Source: Acidobacteriota bacterium
GTDB lineage: Bacteria > Acidobacteriota > Blastocatellia > Pyrinomonadales > Pyrinomonadaceae
Direction: 5' to 3'
NCBI GenBank assembly: GCA_019639115.1
Contig: JAHBSM010000001.1
Span: forward strand, 372,001-436,000
DNA: 64,000 bases
A program made the translations under genes and the position numbers. The notes beneath the pieces were generated by a model, which did not search any database, was not told the DNA's origin, and saw nothing but the letters and a program-made list of their open reading frames with translations. This document shows positions 48,001-57,566 of the stretch, piece after piece; within the stretch, counting starts at the first letter, position 1, and every line of letters starts with the position of its first letter.

Positions 48001-48768
48001 TGGGTTAGAGGCAGCGGTCCCGATCGTGCCGGGGTTAGTGAGCGAAATGGTGGTCCCCTGAAAATCAGGGATCTCAAGCTTGCCGTCACGTGCACGACGC
48101 ACCTTGTCGTTATAGGCGTCAAAGAACTCAGCGAAGTTCATTTTGTCTGCGGCCTTGATGTTCGGCACAAGCAGGTTGCGCGACCCGTCTTTCTTTTCGA
48201 TATCTATCGCAATACCCAGATTGACGTCTTTGTGTTCGAGCCTCGATGGCACTCCGTCCACCCAGCCGAACCCGACATTCATCGCTGGCAGGTCGCGAAC
48301 GGCACGGACGATGGCCCAGGCGATGATATGCGTGAACGAGACCTTTCCCCTGCCGCGTGAAACAAAGTAATCGTTTATCAATCTGCGATTCTCTTCGAGA
48401 ACCTTTACCGGCATCGATCGAAAACTCGTAGCTGTCGGTACGCCGAGGCTCGATTCCATGTTCTCGACGATCTTTTTTGCCGGTCCGGTGATCGGACGAG
48501 CGGCCGCATCCGCCGGGACGGTTGCGGAGCCCGGTGCCGCAGGTTTGCTGGCCTTTTGTTCCGGCCGAGGTTCGGCTGGTTCCAACTCGGCGGCCTGTGG
48601 GGACGAAACGGATCCGCCGGCGATCAGCTCGCCGAAATACTCACGCCAAGCCTCGTCCACCGACATCGGGTCCGAGTTGTATCGCGACAAAAGCCCCTCG
48701 ACGTAATTGGCGTTCGAACCGAACGCCTCTTTAATGAATTCGGAAATGCTGGATGTATTCGAGTTCAC
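45055..48768 (-). CDS. kgd: Multifunctional 2-oxoglutarate dehydrogenase E1 / succinyltransferase (Kgd type)
   Basis: 1237 residues. An N-terminal E1 binding helix (SSISEFIKEAFGSNANYVEGL) is followed by an acyltransferase (E2) catalytic domain at about 90-340 with the active His in TYDHRVIQGAESG, and then the thiamine diphosphate-dependent E1 domain to the end (YMGMAHRGRLNVL, FHINGDDPEAA, RRLGHNEGDEPS). No lipoyl domain is seen, as in Mycobacterium Kgd and Corynebacterium OdhA. Central to the TCA cycle. Convergent with the ferredoxin gene (4-bp gap). Confidence 0.95.
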   Translation of the reverse strand: MNSNTSSISEFIKEAFGSNANYVEGLLSRYNSDPMSVDEAWREYFGELIAGGSVSSPQAAELEPAEPRPEQKASKPAAPGSATVPADAAARPITGPAKKIVENMESSLGVPTATSFRSMPVKVLEENRRLINDYFVSRGRGKVSFTHIIAWAIVRAVRDLPAMNVGFGWVDGVPSRLEHKDVNLGIAIDIEKKDGSRNLLVPNIKAADKMNFAEFFDAYNDKVRRARDGKLEIPDFQGTTISLTNPGTIGTAASNPRLMAGQSAIIATGAIEYPPEYQAMTPAALSQLGISKVITLTNTYDHRVIQGAESGLFLARVSEFLAGKHGFYDAIFADLEINYPPLRWAEDYNPSLLGIDRSAEQAEKQANVLQLINAYRIRGHLLADIDPLNMTSHHAAELDLENFGLTIWDLDREFITGGLHGEKTATLRRILDILRKAYCGKVGIEYRHIQDKEEKEWIRRQVREQFVDTQPLDNEIRKELLQKLIEAEQFEQFLHKKYLGQKRFSLEGCETVIPMLDQLVEGAAARGVDEIYMGMAHRGRLNVLSNIIGDPETGDMAERIFTVFEGTSHPSFPADEGDVKYHQGAEGLRKTRSGREIALRLSCNPSHLETVNPVVEGMARARQDALRNGEQRTREEVYDRILPVLLHGDAAFAGQGVVMETLQLASLPGYRTGGTIHIVINNQIGFTTGVENARSSIYSTDAAQITQTPIFHINGDDPEAAYRVIQIALAYRHEFDKDVVLDLVGFRRLGHNEGDEPSYTQPVMYARVKAHPGTRHLYAQRLVRDGVISEEDLEKMTSHVVEKYERVLARAKQIAAEKPAKAELPAPSAEEDGSTVFPTGVARETLAAIADKISLVPDGFNINPKMVGQLARRAKMGDGEVAMDWGFAEALSFGSLVVEGHPVRVSGQDSGRGTFSQRHASMYDTMTGTRWTPLSELGSDSNPAARFYVFDSSLSEYGVLGFEYGYSVVAADQLVAWEAQFGDFSNGAQIVIDQYISSSEDKWQQRCRLVMLLPHGYEGQGPEHSSARLERYLQLCAENNMQVCYPTTPAQYFHLLRRQVKQDIVRPLIVMTPKSLLRLPAASSTMDELVSGGFDPVIDDIRVSDRNAVKRVAICSGKVFYDLDAARESGADGSVAVIRLEQFYPFPGRALAAIFASYPNAKEIVWAQEEPQNMGGWAFVEPRLRSLLPIGATLSYVGRSASASPATGSYAIHNLEQTKLVSEALTVGEGDQAAAGG

Positions 48769-48846
48769 GTGCTTAGCCTCGCTAAACGTATAGTTTAACG
48801 CATAGCCGAAGAAAAAGTAATGTTTGCCGGCCGAACGGCCAAACGG

Positions 48847-49425
48847 TCAAATTAGGGGATTATCCACCATGATCGAGAGGCGGACCGGGACCACACGCTT
48901 GGCACTGAATATCAGACGCGTGAATCGGCCGAATACGAAAATAGTACCGCGGATCTCCCATTGCGGCTTTTTCTCGAACATTTCGCGGAATGCGGCCCTG
49001 GCGAGGTTGAGGTGAGATATGCGGAACTTTATCGGGTCGGATAGGACGATCTTTTCGCCCGGACGTATCTTGACCGGGCCGCGATACTCCTCGACGTCGG
49101 ACGGCAGCCCATTGACTGTCACGTCGCGGAAACTTATGTAATGTATCTCTCCCTTTGCCGCGAGGCCGCGCAGTGTCACCGGAGCCGACAAGGTAACACC
49201 TGATGCCGATACATCTTCGACGGAGATCTCGCCAAAGACCAACGGCGGTTCACCCGATGTATATGAGCCGTCGGCAGCTGATGCTCCAGTGGGGCGGGAC
49301 TCGATAACGGTTCCCCGGTCGTAAACCTTATAGCCGCGGATCTTTCCCGGAAGCTCCTGGGCATTCACCGCGGCTGCGAGTATGAATGCGGCGAAAGCTG
49401 CTGTTGCGATCCGTGTCGGTATCAT
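48847..49425 (-). CDS. Secreted hypothetical protein
   Basis: 192 residues from ATG 49425, which opens a signal peptide (MIPTRIATAAFAAFILAAAVNAQ) and overlaps the nusB stop by 4 bp (ATGA). The mature part is beta-rich (LVFGEISVEDVSASGVTL, APVTLRGLAAKGEIHYISF). No family recognised. Likely co-translated with nusB. Confidence 0.8.
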   Translation of the reverse strand: MIPTRIATAAFAAFILAAAVNAQELPGKIRGYKVYDRGTVIESRPTGASAADGSYTSGEPPLVFGEISVEDVSASGVTLSAPVTLRGLAAKGEIHYISFRDVTVNGLPSDVEEYRGPVKIRPGEKIVLSDPIKFRISHLNLARAAFREMFEKKPQWEIRGTIFVFGRFTRLIFSAKRVVPVRLSIMVDNPLI

Positions 49426-49910
49426 TGCTGCGTAGTTGCGGGTTGTCCGCTGTCGGGCTCGGCCGTGCCGGCGGCTTCGATATCGAGCCTTATACCGTCC
49501 AGAACGCCGTTGATGAACTGTGTGGCCTCGTACGTGGAGAATCGCCTCGCGACCTCGAGAGCCTCGTTGATAGCCACCGGATTCGGCGTGTCGCAATAGC
49601 GAAATTCAAAGACGGCCAGCCTGAGAATGTTTCGATCGACCAGGGCCATTCGCTCGATACGCCAATGTTCGGTGCGTTTCTTGATCAGTTCGTCTATGTC
49701 CTCGAGGTGGGTGAGAGTGCCGGCGACGATGCGATCCGCAAAATCCCGGGTTGCCATATCGACGGCCCCGTCCCCGAGTTCACGCCAATAATTATCGATC
49801 ACTGCTTCGGCGCCTGTATCGGTCAGGTCGGCGGCAAAAAGCATCTGGAGAGCGCATTCGCGGCCCTTGTGGCGATTGGCTGTATTTGCCTCAGCGGGGT
49901 CTAATGACAT
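49422..49910 (-). CDS. nusB: Transcription antitermination factor NusB
   Basis: 162 residues, all-helical: RECALQMLFAADLT at the N-terminus, VDRNILRLAVFEFRY and PVAINEALEVARRFS in the core, ending with the NGVLDGI helix. Binds BoxA RNA with NusE in rRNA antitermination. It follows ribH by 18 bp, the classical ribH-nusB pair. Confidence 0.96.
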   Translation of the reverse strand: MSLDPAEANTANRHKGRECALQMLFAADLTDTGAEAVIDNYWRELGDGAVDMATRDFADRIVAGTLTHLEDIDELIKKRTEHWRIERMALVDRNILRLAVFEFRYCDTPNPVAINEALEVARRFSTYEATQFINGVLDGIRLDIEAAGTAEPDSGQPATTQQ

Positions 49911-49928
49911 GGTGAGATCGATGAATGA

Positions 49929-50447
49929 TCAAGCTCCAACTACTTTAGGATCGGACGAACCGAATCGTCTAAGTTCGGCAACGAGCTCGATGGCTGCGAT
50001 AGCGGCTTCGTAACCTTTGTTATCATCATTGTCGGCGGATCGGATCTCGGCCTGCTCTACGGTGTCAGCCGTGATCACGCCGAACAAGACCGGTACGCCC
50101 GTCGATAAAGCAACACTCATAAGCCCCGAGGCGGCCTGGCCCGCCACATGATCGAAATGGGGCGTGTCTCCTCTGATGACTACGCCTAGGGCGATCACAG
50201 CATCGACGCGGCCGGACATGGCCGCAGCTCGGGCCGCGATCGGCAATTCAAATGCTCCGGGAACTTGTATGGTCTCGACAGGCCCGGCGTCTCGTTCTGC
50301 AAATGCACGGCGGGCGCCTAGTGTTAGGCGTTCGGTCATCTCGCCGTGCCAACGAGCGGCCACGATCGCGAATCGCATATTCGCGGCCGATTCTCCGGTA
50401 GTATAAAGATCGGTCTTCACAAAGGTACTGCTACGCCCCAGGGACAT
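49929..50447 (-). CDS. ribH: 6,7-dimethyl-8-ribityllumazine synthase
   Basis: 172 residues from ATG 50447 (an upstream TTG at 50465 is less likely). RibH motifs are MRFAIVAARWHGEM, ETIQVPGAFELPIAARA, VIRGDTPHFDHVAG and FGVITADTVEQAEIRS. It makes the penultimate step of riboflavin synthesis from the ribA branch product. Operon with nusB. Confidence 0.95.
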   Translation of the reverse strand: MSLGRSSTFVKTDLYTTGESAANMRFAIVAARWHGEMTERLTLGARRAFAERDAGPVETIQVPGAFELPIAARAAAMSGRVDAVIALGVVIRGDTPHFDHVAGQAASGLMSVALSTGVPVLFGVITADTVEQAEIRSADNDDNKGYEAAIAAIELVAELRRFGSSDPKVVGA

Positions 50448-50550
50448 GGGTCCGGGCACCAACAAGTATAGTTAACGGGCGCTTTCAATTACAAGCAATC
50501 GCGCAAGATTTTGCTATCGCAGAGGTCGTCGGCAATAATCGATCAGGTCG

Positions 50551-51393
50551 ATGTCGCAATACATCATACAAGCCGAAGAATCACTCATCATCGAGACGCC
50601 CGAGCGCGTGCCGCTGGAGTTTTCGCTGGCTTCGATCGGCAACCGCTTTCTCGCGGTTGCGGTGGATCACGTCCTGCAGTTCCTTGCAATGTTCACGATC
50701 GCCTGGTTCCTGATCGCCGTGTCCGATCTGCCATTGGGCGAAACGGCCGAAGAGACGCTGACAACTATGCCCGGATGGCTGCTCGCGGCGACCATACTTC
50801 TGGTCTTTTTCATATTTGCATCGTATTTCATCATTTTCGAGTGGCTCTGGAACGGACAGACGCCCGGCAAGCGAATGATGAAACTGCGGGTAATTCGTGA
50901 GGACGGCCGTCCGGTCACTCTGTGGGAAGCGATAGCCAGAAACTTGATTAGGATCGCGGACGCGATGCCGGGCTTTATTATCCCGATCTATTCGGTCGGC
51001 CTGATCACGGCATTTCTAAATAGCCGCGATCAGCGTCTTGGCGACATTTTTGCCGGCACGGTGGTCATCCGCGAACGCACTGACGAAGCTCCCACGTTTC
51101 GCGAGACGTTCTCATCCACGACGCCTGACCTGGCGTATGCGCGTTTCAAGCCGACGGTAGAATTTTCCGCGAATCTCGCAGGGGTCAGCGATCCGGAGAT
51201 CGAGGTGGCCGAGACATTTCTTCGCCGACGACTCGATCTGACGGAAAAACAGCGGGAATGGATGGCATGGCGCATCGCTCTGCCGCTGATGTTCAAGCTC
51301 AAGCCCAAGTATGATCTAGCCGAATTCACATACGAAGGCTTTCTGGAAGAACTTGTCCATCGTGTCGCCGCTCGGCGTTCGCAATTGAATTGA
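50551..51393 (+). CDS. RDD family membrane protein
   Basis: 280 residues. The RDD domain (about 25-170) has GNRFLAVAVDHVLQF with the first Arg/Asp, WLWNGQTPGKRMMKLRV, and NSRDQRLGDIFAGTVVIR. Three to four membrane helices. The C-terminal 100 residues are soluble and helical. Family function unclear; some members act in ion transport. Confidence 0.9.
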   Translation: MSQYIIQAEESLIIETPERVPLEFSLASIGNRFLAVAVDHVLQFLAMFTIAWFLIAVSDLPLGETAEETLTTMPGWLLAATILLVFFIFASYFIIFEWLWNGQTPGKRMMKLRVIREDGRPVTLWEAIARNLIRIADAMPGFIIPIYSVGLITAFLNSRDQRLGDIFAGTVVIRERTDEAPTFRETFSSTTPDLAYARFKPTVEFSANLAGVSDPEIEVAETFLRRRLDLTEKQREWMAWRIALPLMFKLKPKYDLAEFTYEGFLEELVHRVAARRSQLN

Positions 51394-51719
51394 AGCCACT
51401 CGAAGCGTTTCGGCCAGAACGGGAACGATTTGCTTTTCTGTAAATTAGTTCTCGGGTTCGTACACCGTCAGCTCGATTTTCGAGCCATTTCTGCAATTTC
51501 TGAAAAAAGTTTGAAAAAATATACGTAACAGCCCATTGCCAGCAAATGGCAGCTTATGTATTCGGTCGGCCGGAAACTCAAATAAAAAGCGAGTTTGCGA
51601 GGACATCCTGCCGACAAAGTACCGCCGAAGCGGTTGCAATGCCATATGGTTTTGGCCATAATTCTCGGCGTCGTTCTCTGCAGTCGAACCACCAAGAAAG
51701 CGGCAATCCGACTTAAAAG
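51394..51719. other. Non-coding interval before the epimerase gene
   Basis: 326 bp without a credible gene; open frames on the minus strand here look random. It contains a small bulged hairpin near 51531-51550 and a promoter candidate close to the epimerase start (entered separately). Confidence 0.6.
51634..51662 (+). promoter_or_regulatory. Candidate sigma-70 promoter for the epimerase gene
   Basis: TTGCAA (51634-51639) and CATAAT (51657-51662) are separated by 17 bp. About 58 bp ahead of the ATG. Moderate match. Confidence 0.4.
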
Positions 51720-52697
51720 ATGACCAGAAAAGTATTGATCACCGGCGGGGCAGGATTCATCGGCTCGCATCTAGTGGACGCGCTTGTTGCCGAGAAGGGT
51801 TGGCACATAACTGTGGCCGACGACCTGAACGATTTCTATTCGCCTGCGCTCAAACGCGCCAACATAGCGAAGCACATCGGCTCGTCCCATTTCCAATTTT
51901 CAGAGATCGATATTCGCGACCGCATAGCTCTCGAATCACTTTTCGACGAGAATTCGTTCGACGTGATCGTCCATCTCGCGGCGCGCGCCGGTGTGCGTCC
52001 GAGCCTTCTGGAGCCGGAGCTCTACGTCGAGACCAACGTCAACGGCACGATGAACCTGCTAGAAATGGCACGCGAGTTCGAGGTGCCGCAGTTCGTCTTT
52101 GGGTCGTCATCGAGTGTTTACGGCGTCAACTGCAAAGTGCCGTTCAACGAATCGGATCCGATCTTCAAACCGATCTCGCCGTATGCTGCGACAAAGGCCG
52201 CAGGCGAATTGCTGTGTCACACCTATTCGCATCTTTATGACCTTAGGTGCGTTTGTCTCAGATTCTTCACGGTTTACGGTGCCCGGCAGCGGCCTGACCT
52301 TGCCATTTGCAAATTCGCACGTCAGATCCTGGAGGGCAAACCGATCCAGATGTTTGGTGACGGCACTACCCGCCGCGATTACACTTATGTCGAAGACATC
52401 GTTCAAGGTGTCAGGGCAGCGATCGATTACCGTGGATCAAAGTTCGATATATTCAATCTCGGTGAATCCGAGACCACCGAGCTATCCCATTTGATCGAAT
52501 TGTTGGAAGAATCGTTATCACGAAAAGCTGTAATTGAACGTAAACCGATGCAGCCCGGGGACGTGCCTGTTACGTTCGCCGATATCACAAAGGCACGCAA
52601 GCTTCTCGGCTATTCGCCAACCACCAAGATAGCCGACGGCATTCCTAAGTTCGTGGAATGGTTCCGGTCTGCAAATGAGATCGCCGTTATAGCCTGA
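51720..52697 (+). CDS. NAD-dependent epimerase/dehydratase (nucleotide-sugar type)
   Basis: 325 residues. Extended SDR features: GGAGFIGSHLVDALV near the N-terminus, the Ser/Tyr/Lys triad in FGSSSSVYG and SPYAATKAAGE, and the RFFTVYGARQRPDLA segment typical of UDP-glucuronate/UDP-galactose 4-epimerases. Acts on an NDP-sugar; precise substrate not readable. The wecC/wecB genes for similar sugars are at the right end of the window. Confidence 0.88.
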   Translation: MTRKVLITGGAGFIGSHLVDALVAEKGWHITVADDLNDFYSPALKRANIAKHIGSSHFQFSEIDIRDRIALESLFDENSFDVIVHLAARAGVRPSLLEPELYVETNVNGTMNLLEMAREFEVPQFVFGSSSSVYGVNCKVPFNESDPIFKPISPYAATKAAGELLCHTYSHLYDLRCVCLRFFTVYGARQRPDLAICKFARQILEGKPIQMFGDGTTRRDYTYVEDIVQGVRAAIDYRGSKFDIFNLGESETTELSHLIELLEESLSRKAVIERKPMQPGDVPVTFADITKARKLLGYSPTTKIADGIPKFVEWFRSANEIAVIA

Positions 52698-52731
52698 AAC
52701 GCCCGGAGGGCAACAACTGACAAGCGCCCGC

Positions 52732-52772
52732 TTGACAGCGTCCGGAATTGGAATTATTCTAAATCCAATTCC
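52732..52772 (+). promoter_or_regulatory. katG promoter with Fur/PerR-type operator
   Basis: A sigma-70 promoter TTGACA (52732-52737), 17 bp, TATTCT (52755-52760). Over the -10 lies TTGGAATTATTCTAA (52748-52762), one base off the 7-1-7 Fur/PerR palindrome TTAGAATTATTCTAA. A larger perfect inverted repeat GGAATTGGA / TCCAATTCC (52744-52752 and 52764-52772) encloses it. Repression relieved by peroxide is the expected logic. Confidence 0.65.
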
Positions 52773-52865
52773 GATGTCGAACACCAAATATCGCATATAG
52801 GAATTGGGGATGGACCGGCCCGGCGACCGGAGTTCGTCCTCTGACATCACATCTAAGATCATTAA

Positions 52866-55079
<2,214 letters not shown>

Positions 55080-55124
55080 ACTGTTCAGAGTGAGGCATTT
55101 AGGCGTTTGCCAAATGCTCAGATG

Positions 55125-55146
55125 GGCGGCCTGATCACGGGCCGCC
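55125..55146. terminator. Hairpin between katG and the DUF4256 gene
   Basis: GGCGGCC pairs with GGCCGCC across an 8-nt loop, followed by TTT. Lies between convergent genes; serves katG at least. Confidence 0.65.
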
Positions 55147-55155
55147 TTTCCTCAT

Positions 55156-55713
55156 TCAGACGCGGAGCGATCCGCGAAATCCCCTTGCGGCATAGTAAGA
55201 TTCCGCACCGTTGTGATAAATGAAAACGTGTCCGTAGCGCCAGTCGCCGAACAACGCTCCGCCGCGTTCGCGTATATCGGCGGGGGTCGCGATCCAGCTC
55301 GAGGTTTTTGTATCTAAGGGGCCGAAACTCTGAAGCTTGCGGTATTCGGCTTCGTCGAGGATCGTGATGCCCATTTCGGCGGCCATGCTGAGTGCACTGT
55401 GGGCAGGTTTGTGTTCCTTGCGAGACGCCAAAGCTGCGGCGTCAAAGCAAACGCTCCGTCGGCCGTTAGGACTCTCGGGCGAGCAATCGACAAAAACGAA
55501 TTCGCCTGTCTTCTTATCAAAGGCGGTAACGTCCGGTTCGCCGCCGGTGCTCTCCATCGTAAAGAGCGAAGTTAGTTTGCCGGGAGCATTCCTTAATTTT
55601 GCCTCGACGCCGGCCCATTTGATGCCTTTGTGGCGGTGAGTATTCTCCTCAAAGCGTTTCTTGAGGGTTTCGATGAGGGCGTTGCGTTCGGCGGCGGAGA
55701 GGGTTTTCTTCAT
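55156..55713 (-). CDS. DUF4256 domain protein
   Basis: 185 residues, soluble. The DUF4256 pattern is visible: LIETLKKRFEENTHRHKGI, FTMESTGGEPDVTAFD, FVDCSPESPNGRRSVCFD, and the C-terminal GGALFGDWRYGHVFIYHNGAESYY. The biochemical role of the family is unknown. It marks the end of the core region before the accessory stretch. Confidence 0.88.
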   Translation of the reverse strand: MKKTLSAAERNALIETLKKRFEENTHRHKGIKWAGVEAKLRNAPGKLTSLFTMESTGGEPDVTAFDKKTGEFVFVDCSPESPNGRRSVCFDAAALASRKEHKPAHSALSMAAEMGITILDEAEYRKLQSFGPLDTKTSSWIATPADIRERGGALFGDWRYGHVFIYHNGAESYYAARGFRGSLRV

Positions 55714-55749
55714 AGCGGCGACATTATCGCAAAATATGCAGCCGCAGCG

Positions 55750-56145
55750 CTAATCGGTCAGCTTGCGCCCAGCATCAGCATCGAGAATCTCCACAAAAAA
55801 CCTGGGAATTTCGATGTCATTCTTCGCTGCAAACGCAATGAATTCGTTTGTGGACATTGGCGAATGTGTCCGGCCATATTGGCATTTGCGGTCCTCTTCG
55901 TAACAATAGACCTTTCCCTCAAAATACAGATATCCGCTCTCGCCCCATTGATCGACGTGCCCAACCGTAAAGTGCGGATGCTCAAGATAATAAATGTGCT
56001 CGAAGTTCTCAGGAGTCATTAGCTGCCCGCTACTATCCGATAATAGCATCACTGTCGCTTCGGGTTTTGACAAGGCATCGTTGCCTTTTTCAGGCTTCGT
56101 ATTGGTTGAGGCATTGTAAAGCACTTGCGGCCCTTCGGGCGGCAC
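55750..56145 (-). CDS. Hypothetical protein, probably 5'-truncated by frameshift
   Basis: 131 residues if read from the GTG at 56145; there is no ATG or ribosome binding site there. The core (ENFEHIYYLEHPHFTVGHVDQWGESGYLYF, in part, then EIPRFFVEILDADAG) looks like a genuine small domain. Upstream on the same strand, 'PxEALQV' units recur with a 21-residue period in another frame, joined by a one-base shift at 56174-56176, with an in-frame TAA at 56273-56275. An original gene may have started at ATG 56311, overlapping the previous stop codon (ATGA). Either a pseudogene or a sequence error. Confidence 0.5.
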   Translation of the reverse strand: MPPEGPQVLYNASTNTKPEKGNDALSKPEATVMLLSDSSGQLMTPENFEHIYYLEHPHFTVGHVDQWGESGYLYFEGKVYCYEEDRKCQYGRTHSPMSTNEFIAFAAKNDIEIPRFFVEILDADAGRKLTD

Positions 56146-56300
56146 TTTTTTGCCCTTCGTGAGGGACTCGTCACCCGTCGGGAGCGACTTGTAGTGCTTC
56201 GGGTGGAACTGTTACCGTTTTGCAACCCATTATTCCCGCTTCGTCAAGCACTTGCAGGGCTTCGTGGGGCGTTTACACCGCTTCGTCTGAGACTGGCGCG
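56120..56300 (-). repeat. Degenerate 63-64 bp tandem repeat (21-residue coding unit)
   Basis: Three units begin near 56121, 56185 and 56248 on the plus strand (GCACTTGCGGCCCTTCGGG, GACTTGTAGTGCTTCGGG, GCACTTGCAGGGCTTCGTG). Read on the minus strand they give VPPEGPQVL, VPPEALQVA and TPHEALQVL. The period of 21 codons and different frames point to an originally continuous gene. Confidence 0.5.
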
Positions 56301-56307
56301 GGTTCGT

Positions 56308-56751
56308 TCATTCCGAACCAACGCGGGGCAAACACTCTTCGACTCTCATATTGTACGGAAGGGGTTTGCCCGGTTTGTAACTCAACCACGCCACGTCTTT
56401 GAGACCCGTGGCCCATACAGCCCCGCTTGGGCCGACGCTTCCATGGGCAATGATGAGGATGTGGGCGATGATCGGTACTACCACGCGTCGAAGTCCAATA
56501 GCTCGGACCGTTTTCTCCGGGAAGACGACGATGCCATTCGAATCAGTGTATTGATCTTCCGTCCCACCATTCGGACCCAGGAACAAGGAGTAATGAGCAT
56601 GACTTTCCGTAACCCGCATGTCACGGCAAAGATTGCCGTTCACATCACGAACTTCTAACTTCCACTCAGGCACTACCGTGCTTTCAAAAGGATAAAGTGC
56701 AAGTAATGCAAGAATAGCAAGAGAGCCGATTACCCAATACCGTTTATTCAT
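56308..56751 (-). CDS. Membrane-anchored hypothetical protein
   Basis: 147 residues. An N-terminal signal anchor (YWVIGSLAILALLALYPF) is followed by a beta-rich domain beginning PEWKLEVRDVNGNLCRD and later DSNGIVVFPEKTVR. This resembles small carboxypeptidase-regulatory-like or transthyretin-like domains. The hydrophobic stretch VVVPIIAHILIIAHG may be a second membrane segment. Family unknown. Lies directly beyond the last mqnE tail copy in the accessory region. Confidence 0.6.
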   Translation of the reverse strand: MNKRYWVIGSLAILALLALYPFESTVVPEWKLEVRDVNGNLCRDMRVTESHAHYSLFLGPNGGTEDQYTDSNGIVVFPEKTVRAIGLRRVVVPIIAHILIIAHGSVGPSGAVWATGLKDVAWLSYKPGKPLPYNMRVEECLPRVGSE

Positions 56752-56769
56752 TCACTTTTCTTCAAAGCG

Positions 56770-56934
56770 TCATGCACCAACCTTCTCCAAGCGGTTGTAG
56801 ACGGTGTCGCGTTCGACGGGGTCGAAACCGGCACGTTGGATCTTTTCTCTGATCTCTTGTTTGGTCATTTTTACTTCGCCGCCTTCGTTGAGGTGTAAGT
56901 CGAGGTTGAACGGGCCGACGGGGCTGAAATTCGA
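56770..56934 (-). pseudogene. mqnE 3'-end copy 1 (most diverged)
   Basis: The minus strand encodes [19 protein letters not shown], then [18 protein letters not shown] and a stop, matching the last 35-40 residues of intact mqnE ([33 protein letters not shown]). It starts directly after the hicB stop and has no start of its own. Upstream residues within it (NLDLHLNE) no longer match mqnE. Confidence 0.85.
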
Positions 56935-57150
56935 CTATGCTGCCAGGACTTCAACGTAATCACTTCTGGACATTGGCAGTGGAATTTGTGCACCGGATTC
57001 CGTCAGGTCTTCGAGGTGAAATTCGATAGCTTCATGAATTAGCTTTTTCACCTCTTCCTCGGTTTCTCCAACTGCGACGCATCCCGGGAGGTCGGGAACG
57101 TAGGCTCCCCAACTTGTCTCCCCTCTCTCTATTACCACCATGTATCGCAT
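56935..57150 (-). CDS. hicB: HicB-like antitoxin
   Basis: 71 residues. The HicB fold is clear from MRYMVVIERGETSWGAYVPD, LPGCVAVGETEEEVKKLI and the HEAIEFHLEDL helix. The C-terminal extension (PLPMSRSDYVEVLAA) lacks a DNA-binding domain, as in short HicB proteins. It lies 2 bp downstream of a frameshifted hicA on the same strand and binds HicA in the intact module. Confidence 0.85.
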   Translation of the reverse strand: MRYMVVIERGETSWGAYVPDLPGCVAVGETEEEVKKLIHEAIEFHLEDLTESGAQIPLPMSRSDYVEVLAA

Positions 57151-57152
57151 GA

Positions 57153-57343
57153 TTATTTCTTGAGCCCCGCTTGTTTCAGAACATTGTTCATCGTACCGAC
57201 CGGCATGTCAAGACTTTCCTTTCCCGCTATCGTTACCGTTCCCCCGTTTTGGTCGGGTGGTGAAATTGCCTATGGCTACCGCGGGTTCGAACCAAAACCC
57301 AACCATCTTTCTCGATCATCTTGATCAGATCTTTGATTTTCAA
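57153..57343 (-). pseudogene. hicA: hicA-like toxin gene, frameshifted
   Basis: The frame starts at TTG 57343, overlapping the stop of mqnE copy 2, and gives LKIKDLIKMIEKDGWVLVR then GSHRQFHHPTKTG, the HicA dsRNA-binding fold with its active His (SHRQFHH). At the run of five C on the plus strand (57241-57245) the frame breaks; with one more base it continues as GTVTIAGKESLDMPVGTM and NNVLKQAGLKK to TAA 57155. So a one-base deletion, or a homopolymer error, disables an otherwise complete 62-residue HicA. Confidence 0.8.
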
Positions 57344-57566
57344 GCTGCAATCTTCTCCACGCGGTTATAGATCGTATCTCTCTCAACGGCTTCAAAACCC
57401 GCGCGTTCAATCATTGAGACGATCTCAACCTTCGACATCCTCACTTCATTATTCGACTCGACGGAGTAGCTGTGGGTGAGTTCGCCGCCTTCGGTGATGG
57501 TACCGTCGAGGTCGTTGGCGCCGAAGTGGAGGGCGGTCTGGGCGGTGGCTTTGCCGAGCATGACCA
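57340..57566 (-). pseudogene. mqnE 3'-end copy 2
   Basis: The frame reads [20 protein letters not shown], then GTITEGGELTHSYSVESNN and a tail [19 protein letters not shown] plus IAA, a stop-terminated copy of the last 72 codons of mqnE with a 2-residue insertion. Nucleotide identity to intact mqnE is very high over the first ~95 bp and drops toward the stop. It begins a few bases after the stop of the upstream small gene and has no start codon of its own. Confidence 0.9.

Noticed and set aside
52107..52406. Minus-strand frame within the epimerase gene
   Set aside because: Shadow frame without coding features.
56125..56658. 177-residue plus-strand frame with LR-rich repeats
   Set aside because: It is the antisense image of the 21-codon repeat and of the 56308-56751 gene; no signal or ribosome site.
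57270..57300. GGGTTCGAACC resembling a tRNA T-arm
   Set aside because: No acceptor or anticodon arms around it; it lies within the hicA coding sequence.
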